18,424 nt of DNA, from the NCBI GenBank assembly GCA_016188575.1, contig JACPHN010000173.1:1-18424 (forward strand). The letters are read 5' to 3'. A program made the translations under genes and the position numbers. The notes beneath the pieces were generated by a model. It worked only from the letters and a program-made list of their open reading frames with translations, searched no databases and was not told the DNA's origin. The stretch comes from Candidatus Schekmanbacteria bacterium (GTDB lineage: Bacteria; CSSED10-310; JACPHN01). Below, piece after piece: positions 1-8,100 of the stretch. The stretch's first letter is position 1; each line of letters begins with the position of its first letter.

Positions 1-740
1 ATCGCCCCCGGCGTCCCGAACATCTCGCTCTTGCCGGTCTGCCGCATCGAGCTCCAAAGATGCGACGCCGGCAGCTCCGCGACGATGCCGAGATCCATCA
101 GCGTCGCGTGACACCCTGCGCCGCCGGCACCCGCGCCGACCAGGATGTTGCCGCAGGAAACGTCGCGGTGCACCAGGTGCCGCGCATGCAGCGCGCACAG
201 CGCCGAGCAGATCTGGACGCCGAGCCGGCAGACCTCCCGCAGGTAGGCGGCGCGCGGGCCGCTGCCGTCGCGCGGTGCACCGGGCAACGCCGCGCAGTAG
301 CGATGGATGGGCACGCCGTCGATGAACGGCATGACCAATACCGGCCCCAGGCGCTCGACCTCGGGGAGAAAGTCCAGCACCGGCACGACGTGCGGGTGAG
401 CGATGCGCAGCAACGCCGCCAGCTCCGCCTGGAGGCGATTGGTGGCCCAGGCGCGGCGGCCACCGCCGTCGCCACCGCCCTCGCCGCCGCCCGCGCAGCG
501 CAACGCCTTCAGCGCCACGGGGCGGTTTTCCCACGTATCGGTGGCGCGGTAGACCACGGCCATGCCCCCCGCTCCGATCGGGGTGAGGTCGCGGTAGCGG
601 TCAGCGACGATCGCGGGTAGAAAGTCTTCCTCGACAGCAGGCGCGCTGCCGGCCGCCGGTATCCACAGCCGCCTGTCCTCGTCGTCGTCGAGAAATCCGC
701 GCAGAAAAGTTCTGATGCCGGGGGTGTCGGGAGCGCTCAT
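1..740 (-). CDS. Ser/Thr protein kinase, N-terminal part (cut by left window edge)
   Basis: This is a eukaryote-like (Hanks-type) kinase. About 246 residues are visible from an ATG at 740, and the frame is still open at base 1. A Gly-rich loop, IGAGGMAVVYRA, spans residues 55-66. The ATP-anchoring Lys is K78 in VALKAL. The catalytic loop HRDVSCGN covers 191-198, with D193 and N198. The metal-binding motif is DLG at 216-218, and GTPG of the activation segment lies at the edge. Two details differ from the usual Ser/Thr type: the Lys two residues after the catalytic Asp is Ser (S195), and DFG is DLG. A Gly-rich insertion of about ten residues follows the VALKAL strand. The 40-residue leader is acidic and shows no signal peptide. 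An AGGGG lies about 4 bases before the ATG. The C-terminal half and any sensor or membrane segment are outside the window, so the target is unknown. The kinase fold is certain. Confidence 0.93.
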   Translation of the reverse strand, partial: MSAPDTPGIRTFLRGFLDDDEDRRLWIPAAGSAPAVEEDFLPAIVADRYRDLTPIGAGGMAVVYRATDTWENRPVALKALRCAGGGEGGGDGGGRRAWATNRLQAELAALLRIAHPHVVPVLDFLPEVERLGPVLVMPFIDGVPIHRYCAALPGAPRDGSGPRAAYLREVCRLGVQICSALCALHARHLVHRDVSCGNILVGAGAGGAGCHATLMDLGIVAELPASHLWSSMRQTGKSEMFGTPGA

Positions 741-1045
741 CGGCCCCTGTATATCATGTCCGCAAGCGCGCCGCTGCCCCCGAGGTCACCCCAAATCCAG
801 CACCCATTCACCGTCGGCGCGACGATGCCCTCCTCCGTCCCCCCCACAGGCGCTCGGTTTGGCCGGATATGGTGAAGCTGAAGCTGTGCGCGAAAATGAG
901 ACACGGGGTTGAGCCGCGAGCAATCGAGAGCCCGGGGACGTCTGCCTACCCCGCCCAGGCGTGCTCCAGGGATGCGCTTGGCCCCGACTGGACGCAACCG
1001 AGCAAAGTCGGCCGGGGGCCGGTGGATTCAGGCCCAGTAGTGCAG
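741..1045. other. intergenic region, no gene seen
   Basis: This 305-base stretch lies between the divergent kinase and the tRNA promoter. Open frames exist on both strands, but their translations are Pro/Arg/Ser-rich with no recognisable motif and no good ribosome binding site. A short GC hairpin (CGGCC, GGG loop, GGCCG) lies at 1009-1021. The kinase promoter should be here on the minus strand, but I see no convincing -35/-10 pair. Confidence 0.6.
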
Positions 1046-1074
1046 TTGACACGCGCCGCGCTGCGAGCTATTCT
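1046..1074 (+). promoter_or_regulatory. sigma70-type promoter of the tRNA gene
   Basis: A perfect -35 box TTGACA (1046-1051) is followed by exactly 17 bases and then TATTCT (1069-1074), a 5/6 match to the -10 consensus. Transcription would start near 1081, about 8 bases before the tRNA 5' end. This is the clearest promoter in the window. It may also serve the lipoprotein gene that begins 25 bases after the tRNA. Confidence 0.85.
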
Positions 1075-1088
1075 CGTTGCCACCATTT

Positions 1089-1161
1089 GCGCCCATAGCT
1101 CAGTGGATAGAGCGCAGGCCTGCGGAGCCTGAGGTCGGAGGTTCGAATCTTCCTGGGCGCG
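1089..1161 (+). tRNA. tRNA-Arg (anticodon GCG)
   Basis: A full cloverleaf can be drawn. The acceptor stem GCGCCCA (1089-1095) pairs with TGGGCGC (1154-1160). The D arm is GCTC (1098-1101) with GAGC (1110-1113). The anticodon stem is CAGGC (1115-1119) with GCCTG (1127-1131) around loop CTGCGGA. The T arm is GGAGG (1137-1141) with CTTCC (1149-1153) around TTCGAAT. The anticodon at 1122-1124 is GCG, which reads the Arg codon CGC. The base after it is G, giving the G36-G37 pair that TrmD methylates. The discriminator base is G, and CCA is not encoded. Bacteria normally read CGC with an ACG (inosine) tRNA, so GCG is unusual. Confidence 0.95.
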
Positions 1162-1171
1162 TACACCCCGT

Positions 1172-1195
1172 GGAGGGCGGTGCCCTGTGGTTTTT
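1172..1195 (+). terminator. possible tRNA terminator / hairpin over the lipoprotein start
   Basis: A short stem AGGGC (1174-1178) pairs with GCCCT (1182-1186) around a GGT loop, followed four bases later by TTTTT (1191-1195). The stem is only 5 bp, so termination would be weak. The same bases contain GGAGGG (1172-1177), the best ribosome binding site for the GTG start at 1187. The hairpin could therefore end the tRNA transcript or mask translation of the next gene. It is suggestive only. Confidence 0.3.
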
Positions 1196-1651
1196 CTCGC
1201 GCTGTTTCCCACCAGTGCGGGGCTGCGCGTTCTTGCCGTGGTGCTCCTCTCTTTCGCTTCGGTCCTGGCGTGCAGCAGCAGCAACCCGATTCCCCCCATC
1301 GAGCAGCTTCGCGTCAGCGCTCGCGCCTGGAATCCTTCCCCGCAAACCCACAGCGAGGAGCTCGCGCTGGCGGTCGACGTGGGCGGCAACACGAGCGCGA
1401 TCGACGACGTCACGACCCAGGTGGCGCTCATCCGCGGCGACCATGTGGTTCGGGTCATTCTCGTGCGCAGCCTCGCCGGCCAGCCGCCGATACCGATCCA
1501 GCTCGAGCTGTCCGGCGACGCCCGCTTGACCGACTTTCACGGCGACGGCAGCCTGCTCAGCCTGGACGCCCAGGCCGCGGCGGCCCAGTTCAGCGCCACG
1601 TCAGGAGAGCTGGTGTTCGCGTTCAAGGTGGGCGTGGACGCCGACTCTTGA
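1187..1651 (+). CDS. small predicted outer-membrane lipoprotein, function unknown
   Basis: This 154-residue protein starts at GTG 1187, with GGAGGG nine bases upstream. Residues 1-28 form a lipoprotein signal peptide: a hydrophobic run after R14, then the lipobox VLAC with the acylated Cys at C29. Ser at +2 predicts the outer membrane. The remaining 125 residues are a soluble domain rich in Val, Leu and Asp, ending in alternating hydrophobic strands (ELVFAFKVGVD), so probably a small beta-sandwich. I do not recognise the family. It lies 25 bases after the tRNA and 37 bases before the TIM-barrel gene, so it may share a transcript with either. No in-frame ATG offers a better start that would keep the signal peptide. 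Confidence 0.8.
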   Translation: MVFLALFPTSAGLRVLAVVLLSFASVLACSSSNPIPPIEQLRVSARAWNPSPQTHSEELALAVDVGGNTSAIDDVTTQVALIRGDHVVRVILVRSLAGQPPIPIQLELSGDARLTDFHGDGSLLSLDAQAAAAQFSATSGELVFAFKVGVDADS

Positions 1652-1688
1652 CGCGGCTCATCGCCACTTCCTCTCGCGCAACCACCCC

Positions 1689-2825
1689 ATGAGCAGCATC
1701 AACCGCATCCAGCTCCTGGTTTCGATGGCCAGCAGTTGCCCGAATCCGTACTACATGCTTTCGGATTGGGTACTCGCGACGTTTCCGCGGCTCAACGCCC
1801 TGCCGGTGCTCAGGGACCTCAAGAGTTATCGCCTCGGCTGCGGCACCGTCGACCCCGCGTTGTTCGGAGACGCCGCATACCAGGGGGAAGAGTTCGCGTT
1901 CTTTCTCTCCGGCACCGTCGACGGCCGCGGCCACATCAACGAACGCCGCGTCGACGCCTACCGCAGTGCTGGCCGCAACTTTCCTGCCTTTCACGGATTC
2001 AACGTCAACGAGTACCCGTCGCACCGCGACCTGGCGCTCAGCCTTGCGGATCCGGGCGAGATCGTCGTGCCCGCGCTGCGCGCTCAAATCGAGGTGGCGG
2101 CGCGCCTGGCGACCACCAAACGCCCCATGTTCAACATCCACGTCGGCGCCATCCCTGGCTCCGATGCCGCGGAGCCCGCCCGCCGCGACGCCCTGCGCCG
2201 CGTCATCGCCAACATCCGGGCCGTGCTGCCGCTGCTGGAGCGGTACCAGATGGCCTTCGCCCTCGAGAACGGCTTCGACGTGCTGCCAGGGATGACCACA
2301 CTGGGCATCGACCCGTGGGAATTCAGCTTCCTGTTCGATTCCCTCGATCATCCGCTGCTCGGGATGACCTACGACTGGGGTCACGCCAACGTCCAGGGGG
2401 TGATTCGCGCCGCGCGTCTGAGGGAGCGGGGGGCGGCGCATCTGGCCGGCTACCGGCAGCACCTGGACTTCATCGAGGCGCTCGGAACACGCATCGTGTA
2501 TACCCATCTGCACTATAATGAAGCGCACGCCGTCGCGCCGCCCGCCGGGCCGCCGTTCGCCCGCTGGGCTCATCAGAAAGACCAGCACGCCCCACTGACG
2601 CGGATGCCCGGGCGCGAGCGTGGCGACTTCGACCGCTTGCTGCTGCGCCTCGCCACCGAAACGGGGATCCCGGACCACGGGTTCATCAATGTCGAGTGTG
2701 TGCGGCGCCGTGTTTTTGGATTCCTGGAGCCCATGCCGTGGGGCGCCACCACCGACGAATTCCTCGAAAGTGCCGATCTGGTGCGGCGCGCCTTCAGAGC
2801 ACCCGCCGCCGTCGCACCTTCATGA
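1689..2825 (+). CDS. TIM-barrel sugar isomerase/epimerase-like metalloenzyme
   Basis: This 378-residue protein is of the xylose-isomerase-like (AP-endonuclease 2 / sugar phosphate isomerase-epimerase) TIM-barrel type. Strand ends carry the expected metal or catalytic residues: FNIHVG (H151), FALENG (E193), YDWGHAN (D229, H232), YTHLHYN (H273, H275) and FINVEC (E336). The whole barrel seems present. The family covers hexose isomerases and epimerases, inosose enzymes and endonuclease IV, so the substrate cannot be read from sequence; the absence of a DNA-binding insert makes a repair role less likely. The ATG at 1689 has no clear ribosome binding site. The next gene, an M20 peptidase, begins 31 bases after the stop, so the two may be co-transcribed and work on a related small molecule; that is inference. 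Confidence 0.82.
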   Translation: MSSINRIQLLVSMASSCPNPYYMLSDWVLATFPRLNALPVLRDLKSYRLGCGTVDPALFGDAAYQGEEFAFFLSGTVDGRGHINERRVDAYRSAGRNFPAFHGFNVNEYPSHRDLALSLADPGEIVVPALRAQIEVAARLATTKRPMFNIHVGAIPGSDAAEPARRDALRRVIANIRAVLPLLERYQMAFALENGFDVLPGMTTLGIDPWEFSFLFDSLDHPLLGMTYDWGHANVQGVIRAARLRERGAAHLAGYRQHLDFIEALGTRIVYTHLHYNEAHAVAPPAGPPFARWAHQKDQHAPLTRMPGRERGDFDRLLLRLATETGIPDHGFINVECVRRRVFGFLEPMPWGATTDEFLESADLVRRAFRAPAAVAPS

Positions 2826-2856
2826 ACCGTCCATCGACCTGCGGAGGATACCTCAC

Positions 2857-4227
2857 GTGAAAGACGTCAACGCCCTCATCGATCCGCATCGCGACCGCTT
2901 TCTCTCCGAGCTCCTGACGCTCCTGAGCTTCCCCAGTGTGAGCAACGACGCGGACCGCAAGGACGACGTGTGCCGCACCGCTTCCTGGCTCAGCTCCCAT
3001 TTGCGAGGTATCGGTCTGCAGAGCGAGGTCATGGCGACCGCGGGGCACCCGGTGGTCTTCGCCCAGCGATTGGAGCGGGCTGACCTGCCGACTGTGCTCG
3101 TCTATGGACACTACGACGTACAACCCGTGGACCCGCTCGACGAGTGGCTCTCACCGCCGTTCGCGCCGGAAATTCGTGACGGCAAGATCTTCGCGCGCGG
3201 CGCCACCGACGACAAGGGCCAGGCGTTCGCGCACGTGGCCGCGATCGATGCGCTACTGCGGAGCGAGGAACGGTTGCCCGTAAACATCAAGCTCCTGATA
3301 GAGGGCGAGGAAGAGATCGGCAGCCCGAGTCTGCACCCGTTTCTCACCGCGCACAAGGATCTCCTCGCGGCGGACCTGGTCGTCGTGTCCGACACCTCGA
3401 TGTTCGCCGCGGACACGCCGTCGCTGTGCTATGGGTTGCGCGGCCTGGTCTATTGCGAGGTACACGTCCAGGGCCCGACCAAGGATCTGCACAGCGGCCA
3501 GTTCGGGGGAGCCGTGGAAAACCCGATCAACGCGCTCGCGACGATCATCGCGGGCCTCAAGGACAAGGACCATCGGATCACCATTCCAGGCTTCTACGAT
3601 GATGTGCGGGAGCTACCGGCGGACGAGCGCGCCGCGCTTTCCCACCTGCCGGGAACCGCTGAGGAGCTGCGAAAGCAACTCGGCGTGCCGCGCCTGGCCG
3701 GGGAGGCCGGCTATGACGAGAACGAGTGGCGCTGGACGCGCCCGACGCTCGACGTCAACGGAATCTGGGGCGGATTCATGGGAGCCGGCGCCAAGACCGT
3801 CATCCCCGCCCGCGCCGGGGCCAAAATCAGCATGCGCATCGTCCCCAATCAGGATCCGGAGAAGATCGCCAGATTGTTCGAAGAGCACGTGGTGCGGCTC
3901 TGCCCGCCAACCGTGCGCCTCACCGTTCTGCAGGCGCATAGCGCGCCGTGGGCGCTGCTGCCACGCGACCACCCGGCCATGTCGGCGGCGCGGACCGCAG
4001 TCCGGATTGGCTTCGGCAAGGAGCCGGTGTTGACCCTTGAAGGCGGGTCCATCCCGGTGGTACAGGCATTCGAAGAGGTGCTCGGCCTGCGGACCCTGTT
4101 GATCGGGTTCGGGCTCCCCGACGACGGCGCGCACTCGCCGAACGAAAAGCTCGATCTCGATCATTTCTATCGCGGTATCGCCACGGTCGCGGCGCTCTAT
4201 CGCGAGCTCGGCGGCGCGGGCAGATGA
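2857..4227 (+). CDS. M20 family metallo-dipeptidase
   Basis: This 456-residue cytosolic zinc peptidase belongs to the M20/CNDP-like dipeptidase group. Motifs appear in family order: YGHYDVQP (metal His H85, D87), ARGATDDKG (bridging D118), EGEEEIGS (general base E152, metal E153), SDT (metal D179), LHSGQFGG in the lid domain (H212), and near the C-terminus DDGAHSPNEK with the last metal His. The length is typical. The frame is open further upstream, but GTG 2857 is the likely start: GGAGG (2843-2847) sits nine bases before it, and upstream residues are the out-of-frame shadow of the TIM-barrel gene. It should hydrolyse dipeptides or related N-acyl amino acids; the exact substrate is unknown. 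It lies 31 bases after the TIM-barrel gene. Confidence 0.93.
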   Translation: MKDVNALIDPHRDRFLSELLTLLSFPSVSNDADRKDDVCRTASWLSSHLRGIGLQSEVMATAGHPVVFAQRLERADLPTVLVYGHYDVQPVDPLDEWLSPPFAPEIRDGKIFARGATDDKGQAFAHVAAIDALLRSEERLPVNIKLLIEGEEEIGSPSLHPFLTAHKDLLAADLVVVSDTSMFAADTPSLCYGLRGLVYCEVHVQGPTKDLHSGQFGGAVENPINALATIIAGLKDKDHRITIPGFYDDVRELPADERAALSHLPGTAEELRKQLGVPRLAGEAGYDENEWRWTRPTLDVNGIWGGFMGAGAKTVIPARAGAKISMRIVPNQDPEKIARLFEEHVVRLCPPTVRLTVLQAHSAPWALLPRDHPAMSAARTAVRIGFGKEPVLTLEGGSIPVVQAFEEVLGLRTLLIGFGLPDDGAHSPNEKLDLDHFYRGIATVAALYRELGGAGR

Positions 4228-4269
4228 GCTGCCCGCGGCGCGGCGAGGCACGACGAGGAGAAACGAGCG

Positions 4270-5151
4270 ATGCGAGTCACGGGATACGGGAGCGTTGGCG
4301 CGCCCTTGTTCCCGCACGGGACCAACGCTGAAGTCGAAAAGACGAGCCCCGCGAAAGCGGCGCCCGAGGTCCGCAAGTCACCTTTCGACGAGACCTCACC
4401 ACCTGCGGTTCCGGGCGACGAGCACTACCGCGACCGCTATGAGGACCGGGCGCAACGAGACGAACGCCTCCGCAAGCTCGATGAACGAGGCGAAGACGTG
4501 TACGCAGGGGGGTATCGGGAGCCGGATGATCTCGGCGTCGAACGCGATGACCTCGCCGCCCTGGCCGGCGCCGTGGCGGAGCGCTTCCCGGACCCCCCCG
4601 CGGCGGACGGGCAGCGCGCTGCGGCGGCAGCTCTCACTACTCATGGGCCGTTCAGCACCTGGGAGCAGTCCTTGTTCGGCGCCATGCTGCGCGAGAGAAA
4701 CCTCCCCGCGCCCTTTGTGCTCGCAATCGAGGAAGCCCTCAAGCGCGCCGCGGAAGGCGAGTCGGTGCGTATTGCCGCCATCCGCGGCGACACCCCGGCC
4801 GCGGCAGGAGCCTGCTTGCCTCCCGACGCTTCCTCCGCAACCGCGCCGGATCAGCAGGCAGACGCGGAACCGAGAGCTCCGGCACCGGCGACGGCGACAG
4901 CGACGACGCCACCAGCGATGGCGCCAGCGACAGCAGCTTCGGCAGCGCTTCCCGGCGCCGCCGGCTTTCCCGCAGAGCCTACCGCGTCCTGGCTCGAAGG
5001 CGCAGAGGCTGCCAGGCAGCTTCTCGCCTCGGGGATCACGATCGGTCCCGAGGAATGCCAGGCGCTCGCGGCGGAAGTTTCGCGTAGTGGCCTCCCGCCG
5101 GATTATGTCCAGGCGTTTCTGGCCGTCCTGTCCGCCCAGCCGACTTCATGA
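4270..5151 (+). CDS. unrecognised Ala/Pro-rich protein coupled to the kinase gene
   Basis: This 293-residue protein starts at ATG 4270 with a GAGGAG-type site upstream. I do not recognise it. The first ~100 residues are charged and probably disordered (HYRDRYEDRAQRDERL). Residues about 120-170 look helical (FSTWEQSLFGAML, then FVLAIEEALKRA). A low-complexity Ala/Pro/Thr linker covers about 175-235. A second compact helical part ends the chain (ASWLEGAEAARQLL to YVQAFLAVLS). There is no signal peptide or membrane segment. Its stop overlaps the start of the kinase-ATPase-TPR gene (ATGA), which implies translational coupling and a shared role. It could be a partner, substrate or regulator of that kinase. 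The GC-biased codon use matches its neighbours, which supports a real gene. Confidence 0.8.
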   Translation: MRVTGYGSVGAPLFPHGTNAEVEKTSPAKAAPEVRKSPFDETSPPAVPGDEHYRDRYEDRAQRDERLRKLDERGEDVYAGGYREPDDLGVERDDLAALAGAVAERFPDPPAADGQRAAAAALTTHGPFSTWEQSLFGAMLRERNLPAPFVLAIEEALKRAAEGESVRIAAIRGDTPAAAGACLPPDASSATAPDQQADAEPRAPAPATATATTPPAMAPATAASAALPGAAGFPAEPTASWLEGAEAARQLLASGITIGPEECQALAAEVSRSGLPPDYVQAFLAVLSAQPTS

Positions 5152-8100
5152 GCCCCCCGGAGCTGCAGCTCGCGGCGGGCGAAATGGTGCCCGAGGAGGC
5201 GCCGGAGCCCAAGACCCGGCGCGCCGCTGATCAGGACCCCGCGCGCACGCTGCGCAGCGTCCCGCTCGATGATACCAGTCCCCTGAGCCGGGTCGCCACG
5301 GTCAGCAAGCGCTTCGAGCCAACCGCACCGCCGTTTGACCTCGTTGCCGGACGCTTTCGCATCCGCGACCTGCTCGGCGAGGGCGGCATGGGAGTCGTCT
5401 ACCGGGCGGCTGACGAGCAGACCGGCGATGACGTCGCCGTCAAGCTGGTGAAGATCCGCGATTCGGAAGACCTCGACGTGCTGCGCCGATTTCGCCGCGA
5501 ATTCGCCGCGCTCAGCCGCCTGGATCACCCCAATGTGATCGACGTTCTGGACTATGGGGTGGAGCAGGGCATTCCCTTCCTCGTGCTCGAGCTCATCGAC
5601 GGCCGGACCCTCGCCGCCATCATCAAGGCCGAAGGCCCACTCGCGGCTCCCAGGCTCCTGAGTGTGATGACTCCCATCGTCGCCGCCCTCGGCTACATCC
5701 ACGGTCAGGGCCTCGTCCATCGCGACGTCAAGCCTTCCAACATCATGGTGCAACCCAATGACGTGGCCAAGCTGATGGACTTCGGCCTGATCAGGGATCT
5801 CGAAGACGACGCCACTGCGGAGCTCGGCGGCATCCGCGGCACGTTCTTATATCTCTCTCCGGAGCAGGCATGCGAGCTGCCCACGGATGCCAGGTCGGAC
5901 CTGTTCAGCGTCGGCGTGCTGCTGTACGAAGCCGCCACCGGACGCGTGCCATTCACGGATCGCAATGGGATCCTCTGCCTGCTGAACCGGATCGTCGAAC
6001 GGGATCCGCCGCCGCCGTCGACCTTCAATCCGAACATTCCGGCGCGCCTGGAGCGGGCAATCATGCGCCTCCTGCGCAAGGACCCGATCGAACGCTACCA
6101 GTCGGCACTCGAGCTGCTCGATGACCTGCGCCCACTCGGCGCGGACGCTTTCCCGGCTTCCGCCGGAGGAGCCAGCGTGCTCTTTCGCCCCGCGCTGGTC
6201 GGCCGCAAGGAGGAGCTGCGCCGAATCGAGGCGTATCTCCCCCGTCCCGGAGCGCTGGCGCCGTCGCCGGTACTGCTCGTCTCGGGCGAGGCGGGAATCG
6301 GGAAGACCCGTCTGCTTGCGGAAGAGCTGCGCTCCCTCTGCCGGCTCAGCGCGATTCGCTTCAAGCGGGTGCGCCTGAACCCCGATGAGACGGCGCCGTT
6401 TCTCGCGATCGTCGAGGTGCTCGAGAGCCTGGAGGAGCTGATCCGCCCGGCGGTGGATGCGGCCGACGCCGAGCTTCGTGACGACTTGCGCTACCTCGCC
6501 CACCTTTCGAGCCACTTCGCCGCCCTGTTCGGCGAGCCGCGCGGAGCACCGCGCGGCGGCGTGCGCATGGAAGTCCTCGATCGCCTGCTGGCGCTGGCGC
6601 TCCGAGAGATCCGACTCGTCGTGGTGCTTGACAATATTCAGTTTGCGGACCCCTTGAGCCTGGAGTTTCTGCTGCGGACCGCGCGACGCGCTCAAGTACC
6701 CGGCGCCGAGCGTCAACCGATCCTGTGGATCGGCGCCTACACGCTCGGTGAAGCCAGTGCGAGCCCCGCGCTGCTGCGCCTCGTGCGCGCGCTCCAGCGC
6801 GGTGCCGATCGACACTCCGACGCGCTCGCGGACCCCGGGCACGTCATCGAGCTGAGCCGCCTGGCGACCGAAGACGTGCAACGCATGCTGGCAACCATGT
6901 GCGGAACGCCCATCGTGGACGCGTCGATCGCCGCCAGGGTGGTGTCGGAAAGCGAGGGGATTCCTCTGCTGGTGGAGCAGGCGGTACAGGAGCTGTTCGA
7001 ACGAGGCATTCTCCAGCGAAAAGGCCGGCGACTCGTAGCGACAAAGGAGATCCTGACCGTATCTCTGACCGGCGGGCTGCGGGAGATGCTCCAGAACCGG
7101 CTCGATCGCCTTGACGAGGAGGAGCTCGAGCTCACCGAGCTGGCCGCCGTCCTCGGGGAGCGTTTCAGCCTCGGCGACCTCATGACCGTGGCGGCGCCCA
7201 GGCCGGAGGACGCGGTCGACGACCTGGTGCGCAAGCTCGTACACACGGGAATCTTGCGCGAGGCCGCGGGAGATCGCACGGGGGAGCGCTTCGCCTTTAC
7301 CCATCACCGCCTTCACGAGCTCGTCCTGGAGCGCATGCGGCCCACCCGGAGCCGACTCCTTCACCGCCGCGCCGCCGAGGCGCTCGAGGTCAGCGCGGTC
7401 TCCCGCGGTCCCGCTGTGATCGCCACCTTGGCCCATCACTTCCGCTGCGCCGGCATGCGCGGCAAGGCCAGCCACTTCGCGGCCCGCGCGGCCGAGGCTT
7501 TTACTCTGGAGCAGGCCCACGAAGCGGCACTCGAGATGTACGAACAGGCCCTCGACGACATCGAATCCGTCCAGTCGGACGAGCTCGACGTGCTGTGGCG
7601 GCGCAAGTCCAGGGTATTGCGGCAGCTCGCAAGTCTGTCGAGCGCGGTGGGGAAATACGCGAGCGCTCTGGACTATTTCGAGGAGCTTCGCGACGTCGGC
7701 AAGGAACGCTGCTCACTCGCTATCGAGGGGGACGCACTGGCCGAAATGGGCCTGCTGCACTTGCTGCTCGGCAATGAAGAGAAGTCGCAGGTGCTGCTGT
7801 CCAGTGCCCATGAGATCTTTGCCGGCGGTGGGCTCGAGCTGGATATGATGCGCATCCTGGTTCTCGAGGGAGAAATTTGCTTCGCCCTGGGGGAGGCACT
7901 GAAAGCCCGACCGCGATTTGCGGAAGCCGTGAGCAGCAGTTGCGGCAACGCCGACGATTCCTTTGCGGCGTTGAACGCACGAGCGCTGATGCACCTGGCC
8001 GGCGTGGACTTCGCGAGCGGCGAGACGGAATCGGCGCGCGAATGGCTGCAGCGAGCCATGTCTGTCCTCGGCGTGCGGGAAGAGCCCAAGCAGGGAATGA

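Noticed and set aside
60-620. Plus-strand 186-residue open frame
   Set aside because: It is the antisense shadow of the kinase, which shows intact VALKAL, HRD and DLG motifs on the minus strand; the plus translation is Arg/Ala-rich without motifs.
1623-2678. Minus-strand 351-residue open frame
   Set aside because: It lies opposite the TIM-barrel gene, whose metal motifs are intact; the shadow has no recognisable domain.
2620-2856. Upstream extension of the M20 peptidase frame
   Set aside because: It overlaps the TIM-barrel gene out of frame, its residues look like shadow sequence, and a good ribosome binding site precedes GTG 2857.
5847-7520. Long minus-strand open frame (557 residues)
   Set aside because: It is antisense to the kinase-ATPase region; His/Gln/Arg-rich, no motifs, and typical of high-GC shadow frames.
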